A DNA stretch of 64,000 bases from the NCBI GenBank assembly GCA_017562135.1, contig QEYB01000999.1, forward strand, positions 372,001 through 436,000, written 5' to 3'. The DNA comes from Dipylidium caninum (taxonomy: Eukaryota > Platyhelminthes > Cestoda > Cyclophyllidea > Dipylidiidae). A program made the position numbers and the translations under genes. The notes under the pieces are model-generated. The model saw only the letters and a list, made by a program, of their open reading frames with translations, was not told where the DNA came from and did no database searches. Of this stretch, positions 48,101 to 61,100 are shown piece after piece (the stretch's first letter is position 1; each line of letters begins with the position of its first letter).

Positions 48101-51100
48101 CATGTTAGCGTCTTCATTCCTGTAATTGCGAAGATAATGTTTATTTCCTTACAGTATGATCGTTCATTTTATCCCTGTCACTATACGCGCTTCCATCCGA
48201 GGCGTTTCAATACATTAGACCGGTTTATTATAAACAGAGGCACAAACACGACAAAGTGGTCTTTCTAGACAGCCACATAATCCTGGCATTTCGGTTCGAG
48301 TAGGCATAAAAATGGCTTAAGTAGCATTGGGTAGTCCCCTCGCTCCCCGTTTCGATGCCGCGTAAAAAATATATTCTCTGTTCAATGGTACAAGGACGGG
48401 ATTCTCGTGCCCTGTAAACAGGACTTGATTATTTTTCAGAAACAACCTTGCTAAAATTTACATCGTATTTGGTAAATAGTGCTGATTAGCCTTGGCATAC
48501 ATCAAGGCTAAGTAGCTCCTCCTACTCCGCCTTCTAAAGCTGCCGCCAATCTAGTGCCAATGCATACTAGGCTGTTGAGATCGAGTAAGGAGCCTTTTAT
48601 CTAAGCCCACAAAAATAAGCATGCGTTCAAACATGAACAGGATAGAACGCACTGGGAGTTTTCTCACTGGCCCCGCTTTCATGCGAACCTCGCCGTAGGC
48701 GCGCAAGTTTTTGCATTTCGATAAGACGTCAACTGTCGCAAATGGCCATACTTGGGTGCTCCTGGGTCTAACTTTAAAGTCGCTTATCAACCGTCCAGTC
48801 ACCTGACCACAGGTCTATTCCATACTAACAGACATACTGACTTTTGACTTCTTTAATCATTCATATAAGTCGCCTGCCTTGGGATCCAAAGGATTAAAAT
48901 GATGGTTTGGCAGTAGATAGCAAATTTAACCAACTCATTTTTCACGATATTCTCTCGAATATGGGGGCCGAATAAGAAAAAGGTATATAAATAGTCTTTC
49001 CATGGATAGAAGGGTATACTTAAGATCGTCGATGTGCAAACAGAGTAAACGGACCTTGTGGTGCTGCGATAATCGGCTTCCCCGATGGTAATAGATGGAA
49101 GGAAAAACACGGTTCCTAGTGCTTTAATCCTTTTTGATGAGTCGGAGGCGGTTGAATTGCTCTCGGTGTAGTGAATTAGCCTGGTGATGTTTAAAGGCTT
49201 GTCGAGCAAAAGTGACCATCAGTAGACGAGTAAAGTCAACTTCACGTTCAGGCAGCCGCCGAGCTGTCAAACCGTAGATGCTACTGTCAAGTAACGGAGG
49301 TCACTAACCCGCCCCCCAAGAGCACCTCCAGGACATCCAACTCCTTATTTGTGCGGTGATTAAGTAGGGTTTGTAATTTGCTTTGTACAAAAGCGATTGT
49401 GTCCGCTGACAATACTCTGTTCTTTAAAAGGTCATAATCACGCCTTCAATTTTACCTCCAGTTGAGTAATTAGGTCTGCTGCCAAATGTCAACACCTTAT
49501 GGTGCGTAAACACCCACAGCGAAAATCGCGTAAATTGTCTCCTTTGGCGTGTAGTCGGCGCATGATTCAGCCGTCAGTGAGTCACACCGATCATGCATAA
49601 ATTAGATTTGACGAAAATCCGCTACCACTTTCGAATTGAATTATTCTTATTTGAATTTAAAAATAAAAAGAAGAGGAAATAGACGAAGCGAACCACTAGA
49701 ACAGGGGGGGGAATTATGACTTTGGAGGACGACCACTGACAAGTCGCGATCCTGCGAGCACTTTATTTGCGCGATCATGCGTGAACGCGGCTTGCTCATT
49801 GGCTATTGAATGCATTAAACAAATATTTTGTTTTTCTTCCTCTGATTAGCGTTTTGTCACCACTTTTTCTCATAGTTTTCACTTAGGAGATGAAACACAG
49901 CCTAAATTATTATTAAGTTCTTTGCCTCTGAGCATATTAAGTGGTTTGATCAGTTTAAACAATAACCATTGCCCTGAAAATGAGATGGAATTTTCTTCAC
50001 TCTGTTGTCACGACTAGCTGGCTGTCCTGTTCAAAAACTCCAGTCCGTCTTGAAAGTTAACCCCATTTTTTTCCACGTCTTCGATGAAATAAACTCAGTG
50101 ATATATGGCTCAATGTGGAGCGGATTGTTGCATGTCCCCGCTGAGTGGCGCCGAGTCTTCGACACAAATAATGAGTCACTTAGATTGCAGGGATTTGGGG
50201 ATCGGGATGCATTTCACAACTTTCTGCCTTCACTATTACTGGTCAAATACATGGCACATGACAGTTGGCGCTAACCTCTTCAATGAAAATACCGCCCGCC
50301 TCGTATTACGCGACTTGCCTTAGAACTGAAAATGACTGTTTTCAGTGGAAATGGGGAATGCAGCGGAGACTGGTGGGGGGAAGCAAATATGTGCTTCAAA
50401 TGAGTGTAGAATTGTCAGTCAAAAATCCGGCGCATATGAAATCTTCCTTCGAGAGGTGGAAGAATTGATCTTATGCACACACCACGTGTGACTTTTTGAC
50501 TCGATGTGTGCAAAAAGACACCGAATAGAAATTGTGTGGCAGTTAATTTAAATATCTCAATTGTTGTCGGTAGCCGGTCACATTAGGCGCACTACACCCG
50601 ATTTGGTTTTCCCACGTAATCGTTGTCAGTTTGGGATTCCACTGTCTTCCTGACGAGGCTTTCCCATCCCATCCGAAAAGTGGACGGATGCCAAACATGG
50701 CCTAGAGTCCCTCAAAAAGGCATTTTTGCTTGCGTTTTCCACTGATTTTGTGCTCATGTTGGCGCGATATGGCCTAAGTCAGGCACGGTACTGCTGACAA
50801 CCTTTTCAGTATGTTTGCCATCGCCAGCGGTGTTACACTTCAGTAACATTTTCGGTCTAACACGCGCCAACCCCAAAATTCGGCTCGTCACTACGGGAAA
50901 GCGATATTTTTAGTTTCTGAACGTGGGTCTAATGAAATTGAGAAATTAAGGTTAATTTAAAAGTAATGATATAACAAAAGGCTTAATGTTTCCTCGGATT
51001 GGATAAAGGTTACGAGTGAGCATCGCGGACTTATTGCTTTCATCGCCGACTGAGACATCAACCACTCGTCGTCTCCCCGTTTGACGGTTTAAAAATGGAC

Positions 51101-51900
51101 ACGATAACGGAAATTAATGAATGCTCTACCAGAAAAGTCCCAGTTTCTTCGCAAGTCTTACAAGTTATCCCCAATTCACGTGAACGATATATGGAAGTCT
51201 GTCTATCAGGGAGTCGTCTACTCTTAAACACATGTTGTTACGCTCGAGAATGCGAAATGTCCCTCGCAATTCATTGTATTCTCACCGACAGACAGTCCTT
51301 TTACACTGTGCATTTTGTATGTTTGTTGGTGGGTTGGATTTATTTAAGACCGTCGCAGGTAGAGGCAAGGCCGCCTTATGCGATGTCACGGGAAGACCCA
51401 ACCCCCCTCGTCAATTATTAACCACTGGGTTCGCAAACAGACAATCGCATGTTCCACCAACGGCATTAGAGGCAGCGGTTGGACTGGGCTAAAATAGTAT
51501 GGCAGCGAGAAACTACTCATCTCAAACATCTCCAAGTCTTTATTTCTTAGCCTAAGTTAGGTGACATGGAACTTGAGCCCAGACGTTTACTTACCTATCA
51601 TCTGAGAAAGTCGTCCGGAAAACAATTGGAAGTTGTCAATGGAGGTGGTCACTTTAACTAGGACATAACTTTGACCACCGCCCTTAAAATACATCTAAAA
51701 AGGTGCCGATGGGTAGCAAGTGAATGACGCTTCCAGGACTCTCGAGGTTCGGAAGTCGGTCTGCCTCCCCCGTCAGAGGAAGTGGAAGTCTTTAGTTCAC
51801 ATTCAACTCATTTTTTTCCCAGCTAAGAGGTTTGTGGACGCATGTCCATCAAGTATACTCACATACCCTCTCTTTCTCTCTCCCTTCTTCCTTCGCTCGC
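45124..51900. other. Inverted-repeat spacer, mostly without recognisable genes
   Basis: AT-richer DNA with only short open frames. A CA-rich run lies at about 47920-47955. One segment at 48640-48760 (minus) has a faint PH-domain look and is listed separately. A short minus frame at 47990-48090 with acceptor tttttag encodes EAREERVFLKGWDANDLN but is not recognised. Confidence 0.5.
48610..48747 (-). CDS. Possible isolated exon with PH-domain-like strands
   Basis: The minus frame after gcgacag reads DVLSKCKNLRAYGEVRMKAG, RKLPVRSILFMFERMLIFVG, which resembles the first three strands of a Dbl-family PH domain (GE...K......R..FLF...L.F). No companion exons were found, so it may be chance or a fragment. 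Confidence 0.2.
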
Positions 51901-51929
51901 TGCTCCGCCACTGTCACGAAGCTGTCGAT

Positions 51930-52142
51930 ATGAGAAGCATCCGAAAAGCCCCTCCACTACCCTCCAGAGGTGCCGCAGGTCAAATGCACTTAAATTCACT
52001 GAAAAAGCTGCCCACAATACAACAACAACCGCAACAGATATCAACCCCCCCGCCGCCGCAGACTCTTCCAACGCCCCACAAATTTCGCGTCACCCCATTG
52101 GATCTTATGCGACCGGTAAAAACTAAAGCAGAGACTGTATTG
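51930..52142 (+). CDS. NAV-like N-terminal exon
   Basis: MRSIRKAPPLPSRGAAGQMH, then a Gln/Pro-rich run, then KFRVTPLDLMRPVKTKAETV, ending TTG|gtgagt in phase 0. It joins directly to LYTEWANHYL. A basic/Pro-rich leader before the CH domain is also present in vertebrate NAV2. Confidence 0.6.
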
Positions 52143-55100
52143 GTGAGTCGCGTAGTCTAGATGAGTCATTTAAACTCTGCTTCATTATTGGCCGCGGTGA
52201 GACCAATGAAGTTAAAACACAATGGGAGGGGCGATTAAATGGCGATTAAATGGCTCAGAATCCATTGAGGCTTCGTAAGTGGTAGGAATTGATTTATCAT
52301 TTCGCAAGCGTAATGTGTGGGTAGATATTCTACTAATAACAAATCGTTTCAAAAAATTCGGACTCTCGAACGTTAAGTTCCGTGGTTCGTGGAATTTTAG
52401 AGTTTATACTTATAATTATTGATGTATCCATTGTGCATGACCATTCCCCAAGTCATCTTGAAGGGGATAAATCCATGGAAACGAAGATTTCGACAAGTAC
52501 GGATGGAACCTCATTTTACAAAAAGGTGGCTGATATGGGAATTTTGCAGTTTGCCATTAACATCACAAGCACATCGACTTATTTGACTTTCAGTTATACA
52601 CCGAATGGGCGAACCATTATCTACAGAAGGCCGGCTATGAATGTTTTATTACGGACATACAGAACGATCTGCGAGACGGAAAGATGTTGGTCAATCTTAC
52701 GCATGCTGTGGGTGAGTTGCATGGAGTAGGTGGTGCCTCTCCAGAGTTATAATTACAAATTATTCCAGAGTAGAGCGATTCTTATTGGTCTACACTAAAA
52801 AGGAGCGCCTGGTCAGAAAAACTGACTTATGGATGGTGGTCGAGGTGGACGTGAGCAGCATTTCATTCTCCTTCACCGCACAATATCTTCTCCCGAGCCA
52901 AAGCGATTTCCATCCGCACCAACGTCAACACAGATGAGGTTCGCGACAGCTCCTAGGATTGGAGATGTGGAGTCTTCCCCACAGGGGGAAGTGGTCGTGA
53001 AGACAGCGAATTAACCGGAGGAGGGAGAGACGCCTGTCGCACACTCCAGTTGTGGGGCCTAGCATTCTCGCGTCCTCGTGGTCCCACACACTTCCTCCCC
53101 TCTGCCACGTTGAGGGTTGGGAGGTAGGACAATGGCGAGGTCGGCAGATATCCTTTTCCTCGGCAGATTATTCGTAGCCAAGCTTGTGTGTGTTTGTCGG
53201 GAGGTGCGGGCTTCGTGGGGAGGGCGAGGGGGTGGGTGGTGGGCCATGGGGCGACAGGAGTCTGACCTAAGAGAAGTCGATGACAGTGGGTTGAGAGAAA
53301 GAGGGGGCGAGAAAGAGGGCGAGGAGGAGGAGGAGGAGGAGCAGACGGCGATGAGGGCAGCGAGGCTGGCGGAAGCGATGGAGAGTGATGGCTGGCGAAG
53401 AACGGCGGTCGGCGCCGGTTGGGAGAGTGAGAGGCGCTACCCGGTCGATGACACTCAACCAAACGAAAACACTGTGGCCATGCGGAGAGGACTACATGCT
53501 TCAGCCTTGAGAGGTCACCCGGACAAGAGCTCGAGAGCGGAGAATATCTCCTGACAATGATGAGGGGCGCGAGGGTAGGAGGAGGAGGAGGAGGGGGGGG
53601 AGGAGGGGGAGGGAGAGTAAAGAGAGAGATAGAGAGACAGAGAGATTCATTGGTTGCATCCGAGTCAACTTGTGAAGTACATTCTGTAAGAAGTTCTCTC
53701 GCCACTTGGTGAACGACTCGAGATTGGACGGTGTGCACTCGTGGTGGCAGTGAGGCGATTGACCGTCGTGGGGAACGGCGTTGTGCAGAGGGGGAGAGGC
53801 ATTTGCAAGATGCCGGCGACAAGGTGAGCCTGGGGAAGCCTTCTTCCCATCCTCCTCTCGACTGCGTGGAGAGCACTGGAAGAGTGGGCTCGCGAAGCAG
53901 AGGAGGGCGATGGGTTGTCATCCCATCTGGAAAGTGGCCTCTCACATAGGTCGGAGATGTTGTTAGTGGAGAGGAGGAAGAGGAGGGAGTGAACGGAGTG
54001 GAGGTGGAGGGCTGTAACAGTGTTGACTTTTCCTACCGCTGGGATATGAGTGGAGGCGTGCGGAGGAGGTGGGGGAATGAGGAGTGGAGAGAATCGGCCT
54101 GCTGACAGTGGCATTCGGGTGCGCATAATGCAATGAATGACCTCTCCTCGTAATGCCTGTGATCGCGTCGACCGTTGGCGCGTTGTTGGGTAGTCGACGT
54201 GGTAGGAGTTTGGTGGAATGTGTGTGGTGATGCGACCGGTTGACGCAGCTCGAAGAGGCGAAGAAGAGTGGAGAGGGGAAAGTGGAGGGTGGAGGGTGGA
54301 GGAGTGGACGAGCGGACGAGTGGAGGCAGTGATGTTCGCTGTCGAGGCAAGTGGGTGTGGTGGAGTAGTGAATGGTGAGGAGGTGTCGTAAGCTGAGTCG
54401 TTTGGGTGGGTGGCTGGTGAGACGATCCGCGGTGGCATTTGATAGAGCCATGTCGTCGGACAGTCCTCTTCGCTGACACAGTGGGCCTCGCGTCGGCGTG
54501 ACAAGCGTCGACGTGTTGCAGCTGTGCTGCTGCCTCAACGATCACGTGAGTCCAGTGCGCAATCGTCGTGGCCGCGGCGACACGGTCACTGACATGGTCA
54601 GCGACAGGACGGACAGCCGAGGTGTCAGGAAATGCGAAATGTGGGAGTGAGGGCGGAGCGCAGTGCCCACTCTGGCTGTGCTTTAACGCCGACCCTCGTC
54701 ACCGGGGCAGTGTCAGGTGACGCGGTCGTGGGTGGAGTGGACGGACGGCGATGTGCGTGCAAACGGAAGCGTCCTCGTAGAACCGCGTGTGTCATTGGGA
54801 TATCCGATGCACAAGGAGCGCGGTCAGTGTTGGCGCCACTGATGACATTGACCGGAGGGGTGTCAGAACTCCTCGTTGTGCAGGAAGGTGGCTCGATTGA
54901 GGCGTGGTGAGAGACTGCCTCTCCTTGTGGGGGCGGTTGGAGCTGCCACTGCCTTGCGCTAACTCGTCCCAGAGTCAGCGAGTGGCGGGGAATCTCTTTG
55001 GAGAAGTTGGTGAATGTGGTGTGGAGTGTGGCTGAGTGTGCTCTACTGTTACCTGAAGCGATTGTCTTTGTGCTTTCAGTCAACGAGCACGTCGTGCTGA

Positions 55101-58100
55101 AGGGTCCGAACAGGAGTTCGGTGAGTGAATTTTCCCATTTCATGGCGTCGCGAGTCGTCCACCTCCTCCACACTGTTTGCTCTCGTGTCTGCTCCTTCTC
55201 TCACCCACCCACTTGCCAGTCTTCGCTTTATCCCTCTGCTTTCTCTTCCTTTCATCTCGATCTTGACCTTGATGTCTTAAGTCAACTCATAATTTTCACT
55301 GCCATATTGAATTAAGCAGAATTTTTCGTCTGTATTTATTTAATTCTTTCCTGCCTCCGCATTAGTTTGCAACTGCTCTTCCTTCCACTCTCCCCTCTAC
55401 TCTTCTGGTTCCCTGTTCCTCCACTAGTATCAGGACATGTGATCCACTTATTCCCCCTTTTACTGTGAAACAAATGCTTCTTTTGTTTCATTTTGTGAAC
55501 CTGGGATCCTTCCACTTCGGCGTGTTTAAATTTCTGTCTTCTTGTCTCCATTGTGTCATTTTCAACAACTCTTCTTTCGGCGTCACGGTCCCTTACTGAG
55601 GATTGAAAACAGTCGCGGAGACGCATATTTTTTAGCCTGGTTACGTTCAAATCAGCAACACTTCAAGTTGTGACTCACCGAACGGCCACATTAATTACCC
55701 CAAAGGTCAAAATGTGATTTCACCCCCCCGTTCAAACTGTGAGCCATCGGGGACTGTTTGAAATTTTTTTATATGCCACTTCTTAACTTCCTCTTTTTCA
55801 TTTTAAACACTGGAGTTAGTATTTTTTCCTTCCCTTATCTTATTTTCGCTTTTTAAATTCACCTTTCTCACTCCTACACAATTCACATTAACCAATCATG
55901 TCTTGCTTCATTGGGCGTTTGACACACACTTCAAGGTCATCTGGTGTATTTAAAGTGTACCCTAACTACTGATTTTTTTCAAAATGAAGATGCCAATCCC
56001 GCCGAGTTCATGGAGGTCGCGATGTTGATACTAGTTGACGCCTTACTTTGACGCCTTACTTTCTACACTCTCTTCGATCCGACGGCGACACATTTCGTGG
56101 AATTGACTTGTCGATGCCTCCGCCGGGAAGACTCAGGCGTCCGATAGTCAGGGATAGAATTAAACCCTTTCTCCGCTAACAACACCCTAATCTAAAACTG
56201 CCCCATTTTCTCTCAACATACTTGAACAAGTTGATGGGCTGGGTGGAGATTGAGGAAATTGCCCATATATTCGCTCTCGCACATGCATTAATGCCCGGAG
56301 GTCGAGACCGGAGCCGACGTACGAGGCCGAGAATGAGTCGGCAGAAGCGCTACGATAACTGGAGGATGATGGTGATGCGAGGGACGATAGGCAAACATGG
56401 AAGCCGTTGTCATCAGCGAAATAGCAGGGTGGAGGATGGCCGGCGGGAGAAGGGAGAAGGGAATGCAACGCCAGAGGGGTGGAACTCGAAACGTTGAGTC
56501 ATCGTGAGGAGCCTTTTTTTCATTTTATGAGGTTACATTATCGTGCCGCTAGGACTGTGCGCCGACTGGACTACGGCGACGCGTAAAAAATGTGAACAGC
56601 CCCGTGTGAATTAATTCCCCCGATGTTGTGTAATGTGGGCCAGTTGATGCGCCAAGATTCTTTCATATTTGGAGGGCATTTCCGACCTAATTTATGAGAA
56701 AACAACTCCCCGCCATCCTGTGTGGTCTCGCATCGGTATTTTTCTTCCCTTTTTCCCCTCCTTCTCCCGATCGCTTTGCAGGCCTAATGAGACTGACGTA
56801 AGGGATGGAGGAGGTCGGTACGACGTCTACGTTTTTCAATATTAACGCGACACCCGGAGGGGCACATTTATTGCGTAGTGCTTTTTGTCATGTTACTTAT
56901 TTGCAGGATAAGTAGCAAGTTGTTTTTTTATTTTTTTCTAGAAAGATATTGTCATGGCTTGTCTAAAGGTGCTTGAAGAGATCGGGGTGGAAGTTCAGGA
57001 TGTGTCTGTTGACGGTGAGTTGACGGGCAACGGGAAATGTTATTTTTCACCTTACTAAATACGTAACATGAATAATTCCAAACTAGCTTCCATCTCCTAG
57101 GTCGGCAAACGCTATCACTAGTCAATTGCACAGTTAAATAGCTTTGGGATAAAGCAGACTACCGTACGGAGCCCGCATCGCCACCAGCAGCGACTGCGGT
57201 GGCAAGCGTTGTCATGCTGGCATAGCTCAGACAGCCTTAAAGAAATAAACAATTCCTGCCCTGTTAAGCGTTATTCATGTGAATTAGGTAGAGAATGAGA
57301 TAAAAAGGGGCCCTGCTCTACTTTTTTCTGCTTATCACTTTTTTATTTAGTATCACTTACGCGTAGCAAGGCCAGATAATTGTTAAACTCACGCGAAAAT
57401 AATTAAAGTGGCAAGCTCAATCGAGCGTGCCGAAATTGGGAGAGTTGTGTGCGATGGTAATAAGAACTGGCCTTTCGACTATATGTGACTTCGCTCCATC
57501 CCTACAACTCCCCCTTCAACCACTTCTCTCCAACCCCAACCAGATAAGATCTACTCGTGCACATAAAATTGTTTTACGGTAGTGGTCCAACATCAACAAA
57601 TAAAGTCGAAATTTTATCGCTAAAAATGGGGGCTATCTTGAAAAAAAAACAGTGCGTACACAATCAACTATGTAAGGTCTAGTCCATCCTTCAAAACCAC
57701 CGTAAAATTATGATTGACGTCCTGTTAACATTGTCTCTTCAACTTTAGGTATTCTGAACGGTCGTCTAAAATGTGTCCTCGGCTTGCTCTTCAAACTTTC
57801 CAAATTTAAGCAAAAGTTGCGGGAATGTCAATCTCAGCAGAAATCACTTGTCCACTCCGGAATACCTCAAAAGTCCGTTGATTCAACCCTCACCCCTACA
57901 AGTCTGGACAGCCCAGACAGTGATAAACGCTATGTTACCCCACCCAGTTCTGTCCAAAGTTGTATTCAACACCATTCGCGACCGTTGAGTGACCCCCAAG
58001 CCTTGAATAAACCGACTGAATCGAGAAGTCGTCTACCTGTCTTCCGTCAGAATCGAACCAAGTGAGGTTGCTACACCTAGCCTACTCATTTACCTTAAGT

Positions 58101-61100
58101 AAAACTTTTTAATTAATTTGAAATGTACATTTCGGACGTGTTTTGACCCTAACGCTTTGATTGGCTACTTCATGAGCCAATGATAACATGACGCACTTCA
58201 AGTGCACAAACATCTCCGAGGTTTAAACCTCAGTTGCGTCACTTTTGGATTTCACTTTGTCAAGAAATTGCCTTTCCGACTCACCCCAATCAAAGACTGG
58301 CGAGTTGGCTGCCTCTTCCCTCCCGACTCGGTCAATCCGATCACCGCAGCCCATAAAGAAACAGAATAATGCCCTTGTGAAGGTGCCCAGGTCTCTGGGT
58401 GAGTCAATTCAACCTTATCCATTTTTGCGGGGGTTTAGCGAGTGCTCGCATTTTATGTCTATAAAGTCTTATCTGGTTGGTTCGACTGCTGTATCGTTAT
58501 CATCTTCCATTGTTCATTTGCATGATAAAGGTCAAACCTCCTCTTTTCCGGCCGAATTTATAGGTCGCATTTCCTGCCCTCACATTATTACTTGAACAAA
58601 TTAATTTCTCTACTCTGAAGTAATAAAGGAGTGAGATTGAATCATGGCGAAATGCGGTGACGTTGAAATGCGATGTTTAATAAAATCAGCCTTGTTTGCT
58701 TAATGCTTGCGCATTCCAAGAATAGCCAGCTCATGTGGTAAATTATTAGCTGGACTGTGAACTTCACCAGAATGCCCGTCTCCGGAAGAGAAGAATGTCA
58801 AATCCTTTCTTCTGACTCATTCGCTTTTTCATGAGTCATTGGTCTGTGACATCGTGGCATCATTTGCCTTATCTTCGAATAAATAGGCTCCCCCAACACC
58901 CTCTCTCCTGCACTTCCCAATCTCCGACCGGGAGGAGGTTTGGCTAAACCCCCTTCATCGTTGCCTCAGCCGACTTCCGCCCAGACGCGCTCGTTGATGG
59001 ACTTCTGTGGAGGCAAACCCTTTCGAGAAATCGTCTCCGAGGTGATTTGTGGCCATACTCTACCCTCCTTCATCAATCTTCCTATGCAGAAAAGCTGAGC
59101 AGCAATACTACTTAGATCAGCACGCTATGTAGCGTGTTTGTCCCCTCAAAGCCGATTCCAAATTAGTCATGAGAATAGGAATTACTGTGATTACCTCTCG
59201 AAATAATCTGGACCGAGGGCCATGACAGGGGTAGCTTAGGTTGCACATGGAATTAAACATCTGTCACGTCTTCGTCATACTTCATGAGAAAGGGGAAAAG
59301 TGAACCGACAATGATCTTGCAAAAGCAAGTTTATACCACTCCTTCTTATCTTCATATTGCTAGAACCGTGATTGTAGGACCAAAGGTGAAAGCAGGAGGT
59401 GTCGGTGGACGGAAGCACGAGATTTAAGAGACTGCAAGGGTCATGGCTCCCTCGCTCAGTACAACGTGGGCATTTTCTACCAGTTGGGACGAGTCTTGTT
59501 GAGCTACTGAACGGTCATACGGCGGGGGATACGGTTCTCTGTTAGTTTGTGTCTCGTAATATGCTAACAGCAGTAGCGACTTTCCTTCCCATCCGTGGAC
59601 AAAGCAGACAGGGAAATTGCTGATTGAGCGGTCTTTCATTCGCCTGTCACCACCTCCGATAGAGACGAATTCACTCCACGCTTTACCGATGACCGTGATG
59701 AAACTGCCTTTCTCCGTTAGAATCATGTCAGCCAAGGCAACATTTGGTCACCGCGCCTACTGAATTGTCCGTTAGTAGTAATCCACGTCCCGCCCACCCC
59801 CACTTTCTTCGTCCATGGAATAGAGAGTGCCCGAGCCTCAAGGATCCAGTACGATGTGTCAATATTCTCCCCGCCCCAAGTGTCACCTGTCGGAAATGAC
59901 AAAGTCATACACAATTTGACTCTAGTGACGAGGAAGTGTTTATTCCAGTGTAAATAAGACCACGCAATGATCAAGGAAGTCAAATCAAAATTACCCCTTG
60001 GATTGAAATCATCAACACGATCATTATTGACCCATCACTCCAGTCACAGTTAATCTATTGATTGACATCTTGAGTTTAGGAAATTATTGATTTCAGATGC
60101 ACACTCAACAGCCATTCAACAAGTCGACAGTTGTGGGCAGTGGATTGTCACCACCGCTCGTGGTGAAGCCCCACCTTAACCACTACGCACCTTCCAGTTA
60201 TCCCGGCGTCAGTCAGTTGCCAGCGCCGACCCTCTACTTCAACGGCGGCGTCCTACGATTCGCTCGACCCGCGGACTTCCTTCCCCAGGGCCTCACGCCC
60301 ACAGCCCCCTCGCAGTCCAGCTCCATCGCTTCCCTCTCCTCCGCGTCGGCCTCGGGTCTTGGCATGTACGCGATGTGACAGGTTATGTCAGGTCCCGGCC
60401 GCAGGACTCCACGTATTCACGCCTGTCCGTTTTACCCTAAAATATCATCCGCCCTCACCTGTCAGCACTCACGAGCCACTGTCACCATCACCACTGCGTC
60501 GTCTCGGTCGCATTTCGTCCTCAGGTCAGGTGTGTCGGCTTAGGCTCAGACCCAGTTGCCGACCTGCCGCCGCCGCAGCCTGCACCCGTGCTGCCGGCCC
60601 TTGGAATATCATTTCGAATGCCTGATTGACTGGAACATCCACCCTCCCTCCTCTATACGACAATGGGGCACGCAGTTGGAGGCGGCAGTTGGATGATGGG
60701 ATTGAAGTGGCGTCCGCACCTGCCCTCACATTCCTTTTGTCTCCGACCCGCCGGATCAATCATTGTTTCACGTCACAACAGATTAAATAATTCATTTTCT
60801 GTCCTGGGTACGATGGACACCGCTCCAGGCTGAGATGGAACCCTTAGGGTTGGAAACTATGAAACAAGTGTTTTTGTCTAGTCTGAGTTCAGAGGCGACA
60901 GAGAGAGATTCATTGTATTGTGAGCTTGGTAGTTTTCCTTATGAATTACAAAGATTTTCTTCTTCTTCATTTTGTAGAATTTTTCCATGTGTGTGTCCTA
61001 TTTTTATTTTGTTTTTCTCGGAACCAGATGCAAACAAAATGCGACTAACATCCATTTTCCTTGATCGAGTTCAAACTGAATCTCAGCGCAGTTCAACAGG

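Noticed and set aside
52953..54545. 330- and 279-codon minus frames
   Set aside because: They lie in the inverted-repeat arm; the partner arm breaks them into different frames, so coding constraint is absent.
56187..56468. Ser-rich 93-codon minus frame in a navigator intron
   Set aside because: Looks protein-like in composition but has no partner exons and no family resemblance.
60359..60625. 88-codon plus frame overlapping the navigator exon
   Set aside because: It is out of phase with the exon chain; the AT|gtacgc donor at 60365 fits the next exon and excludes it.
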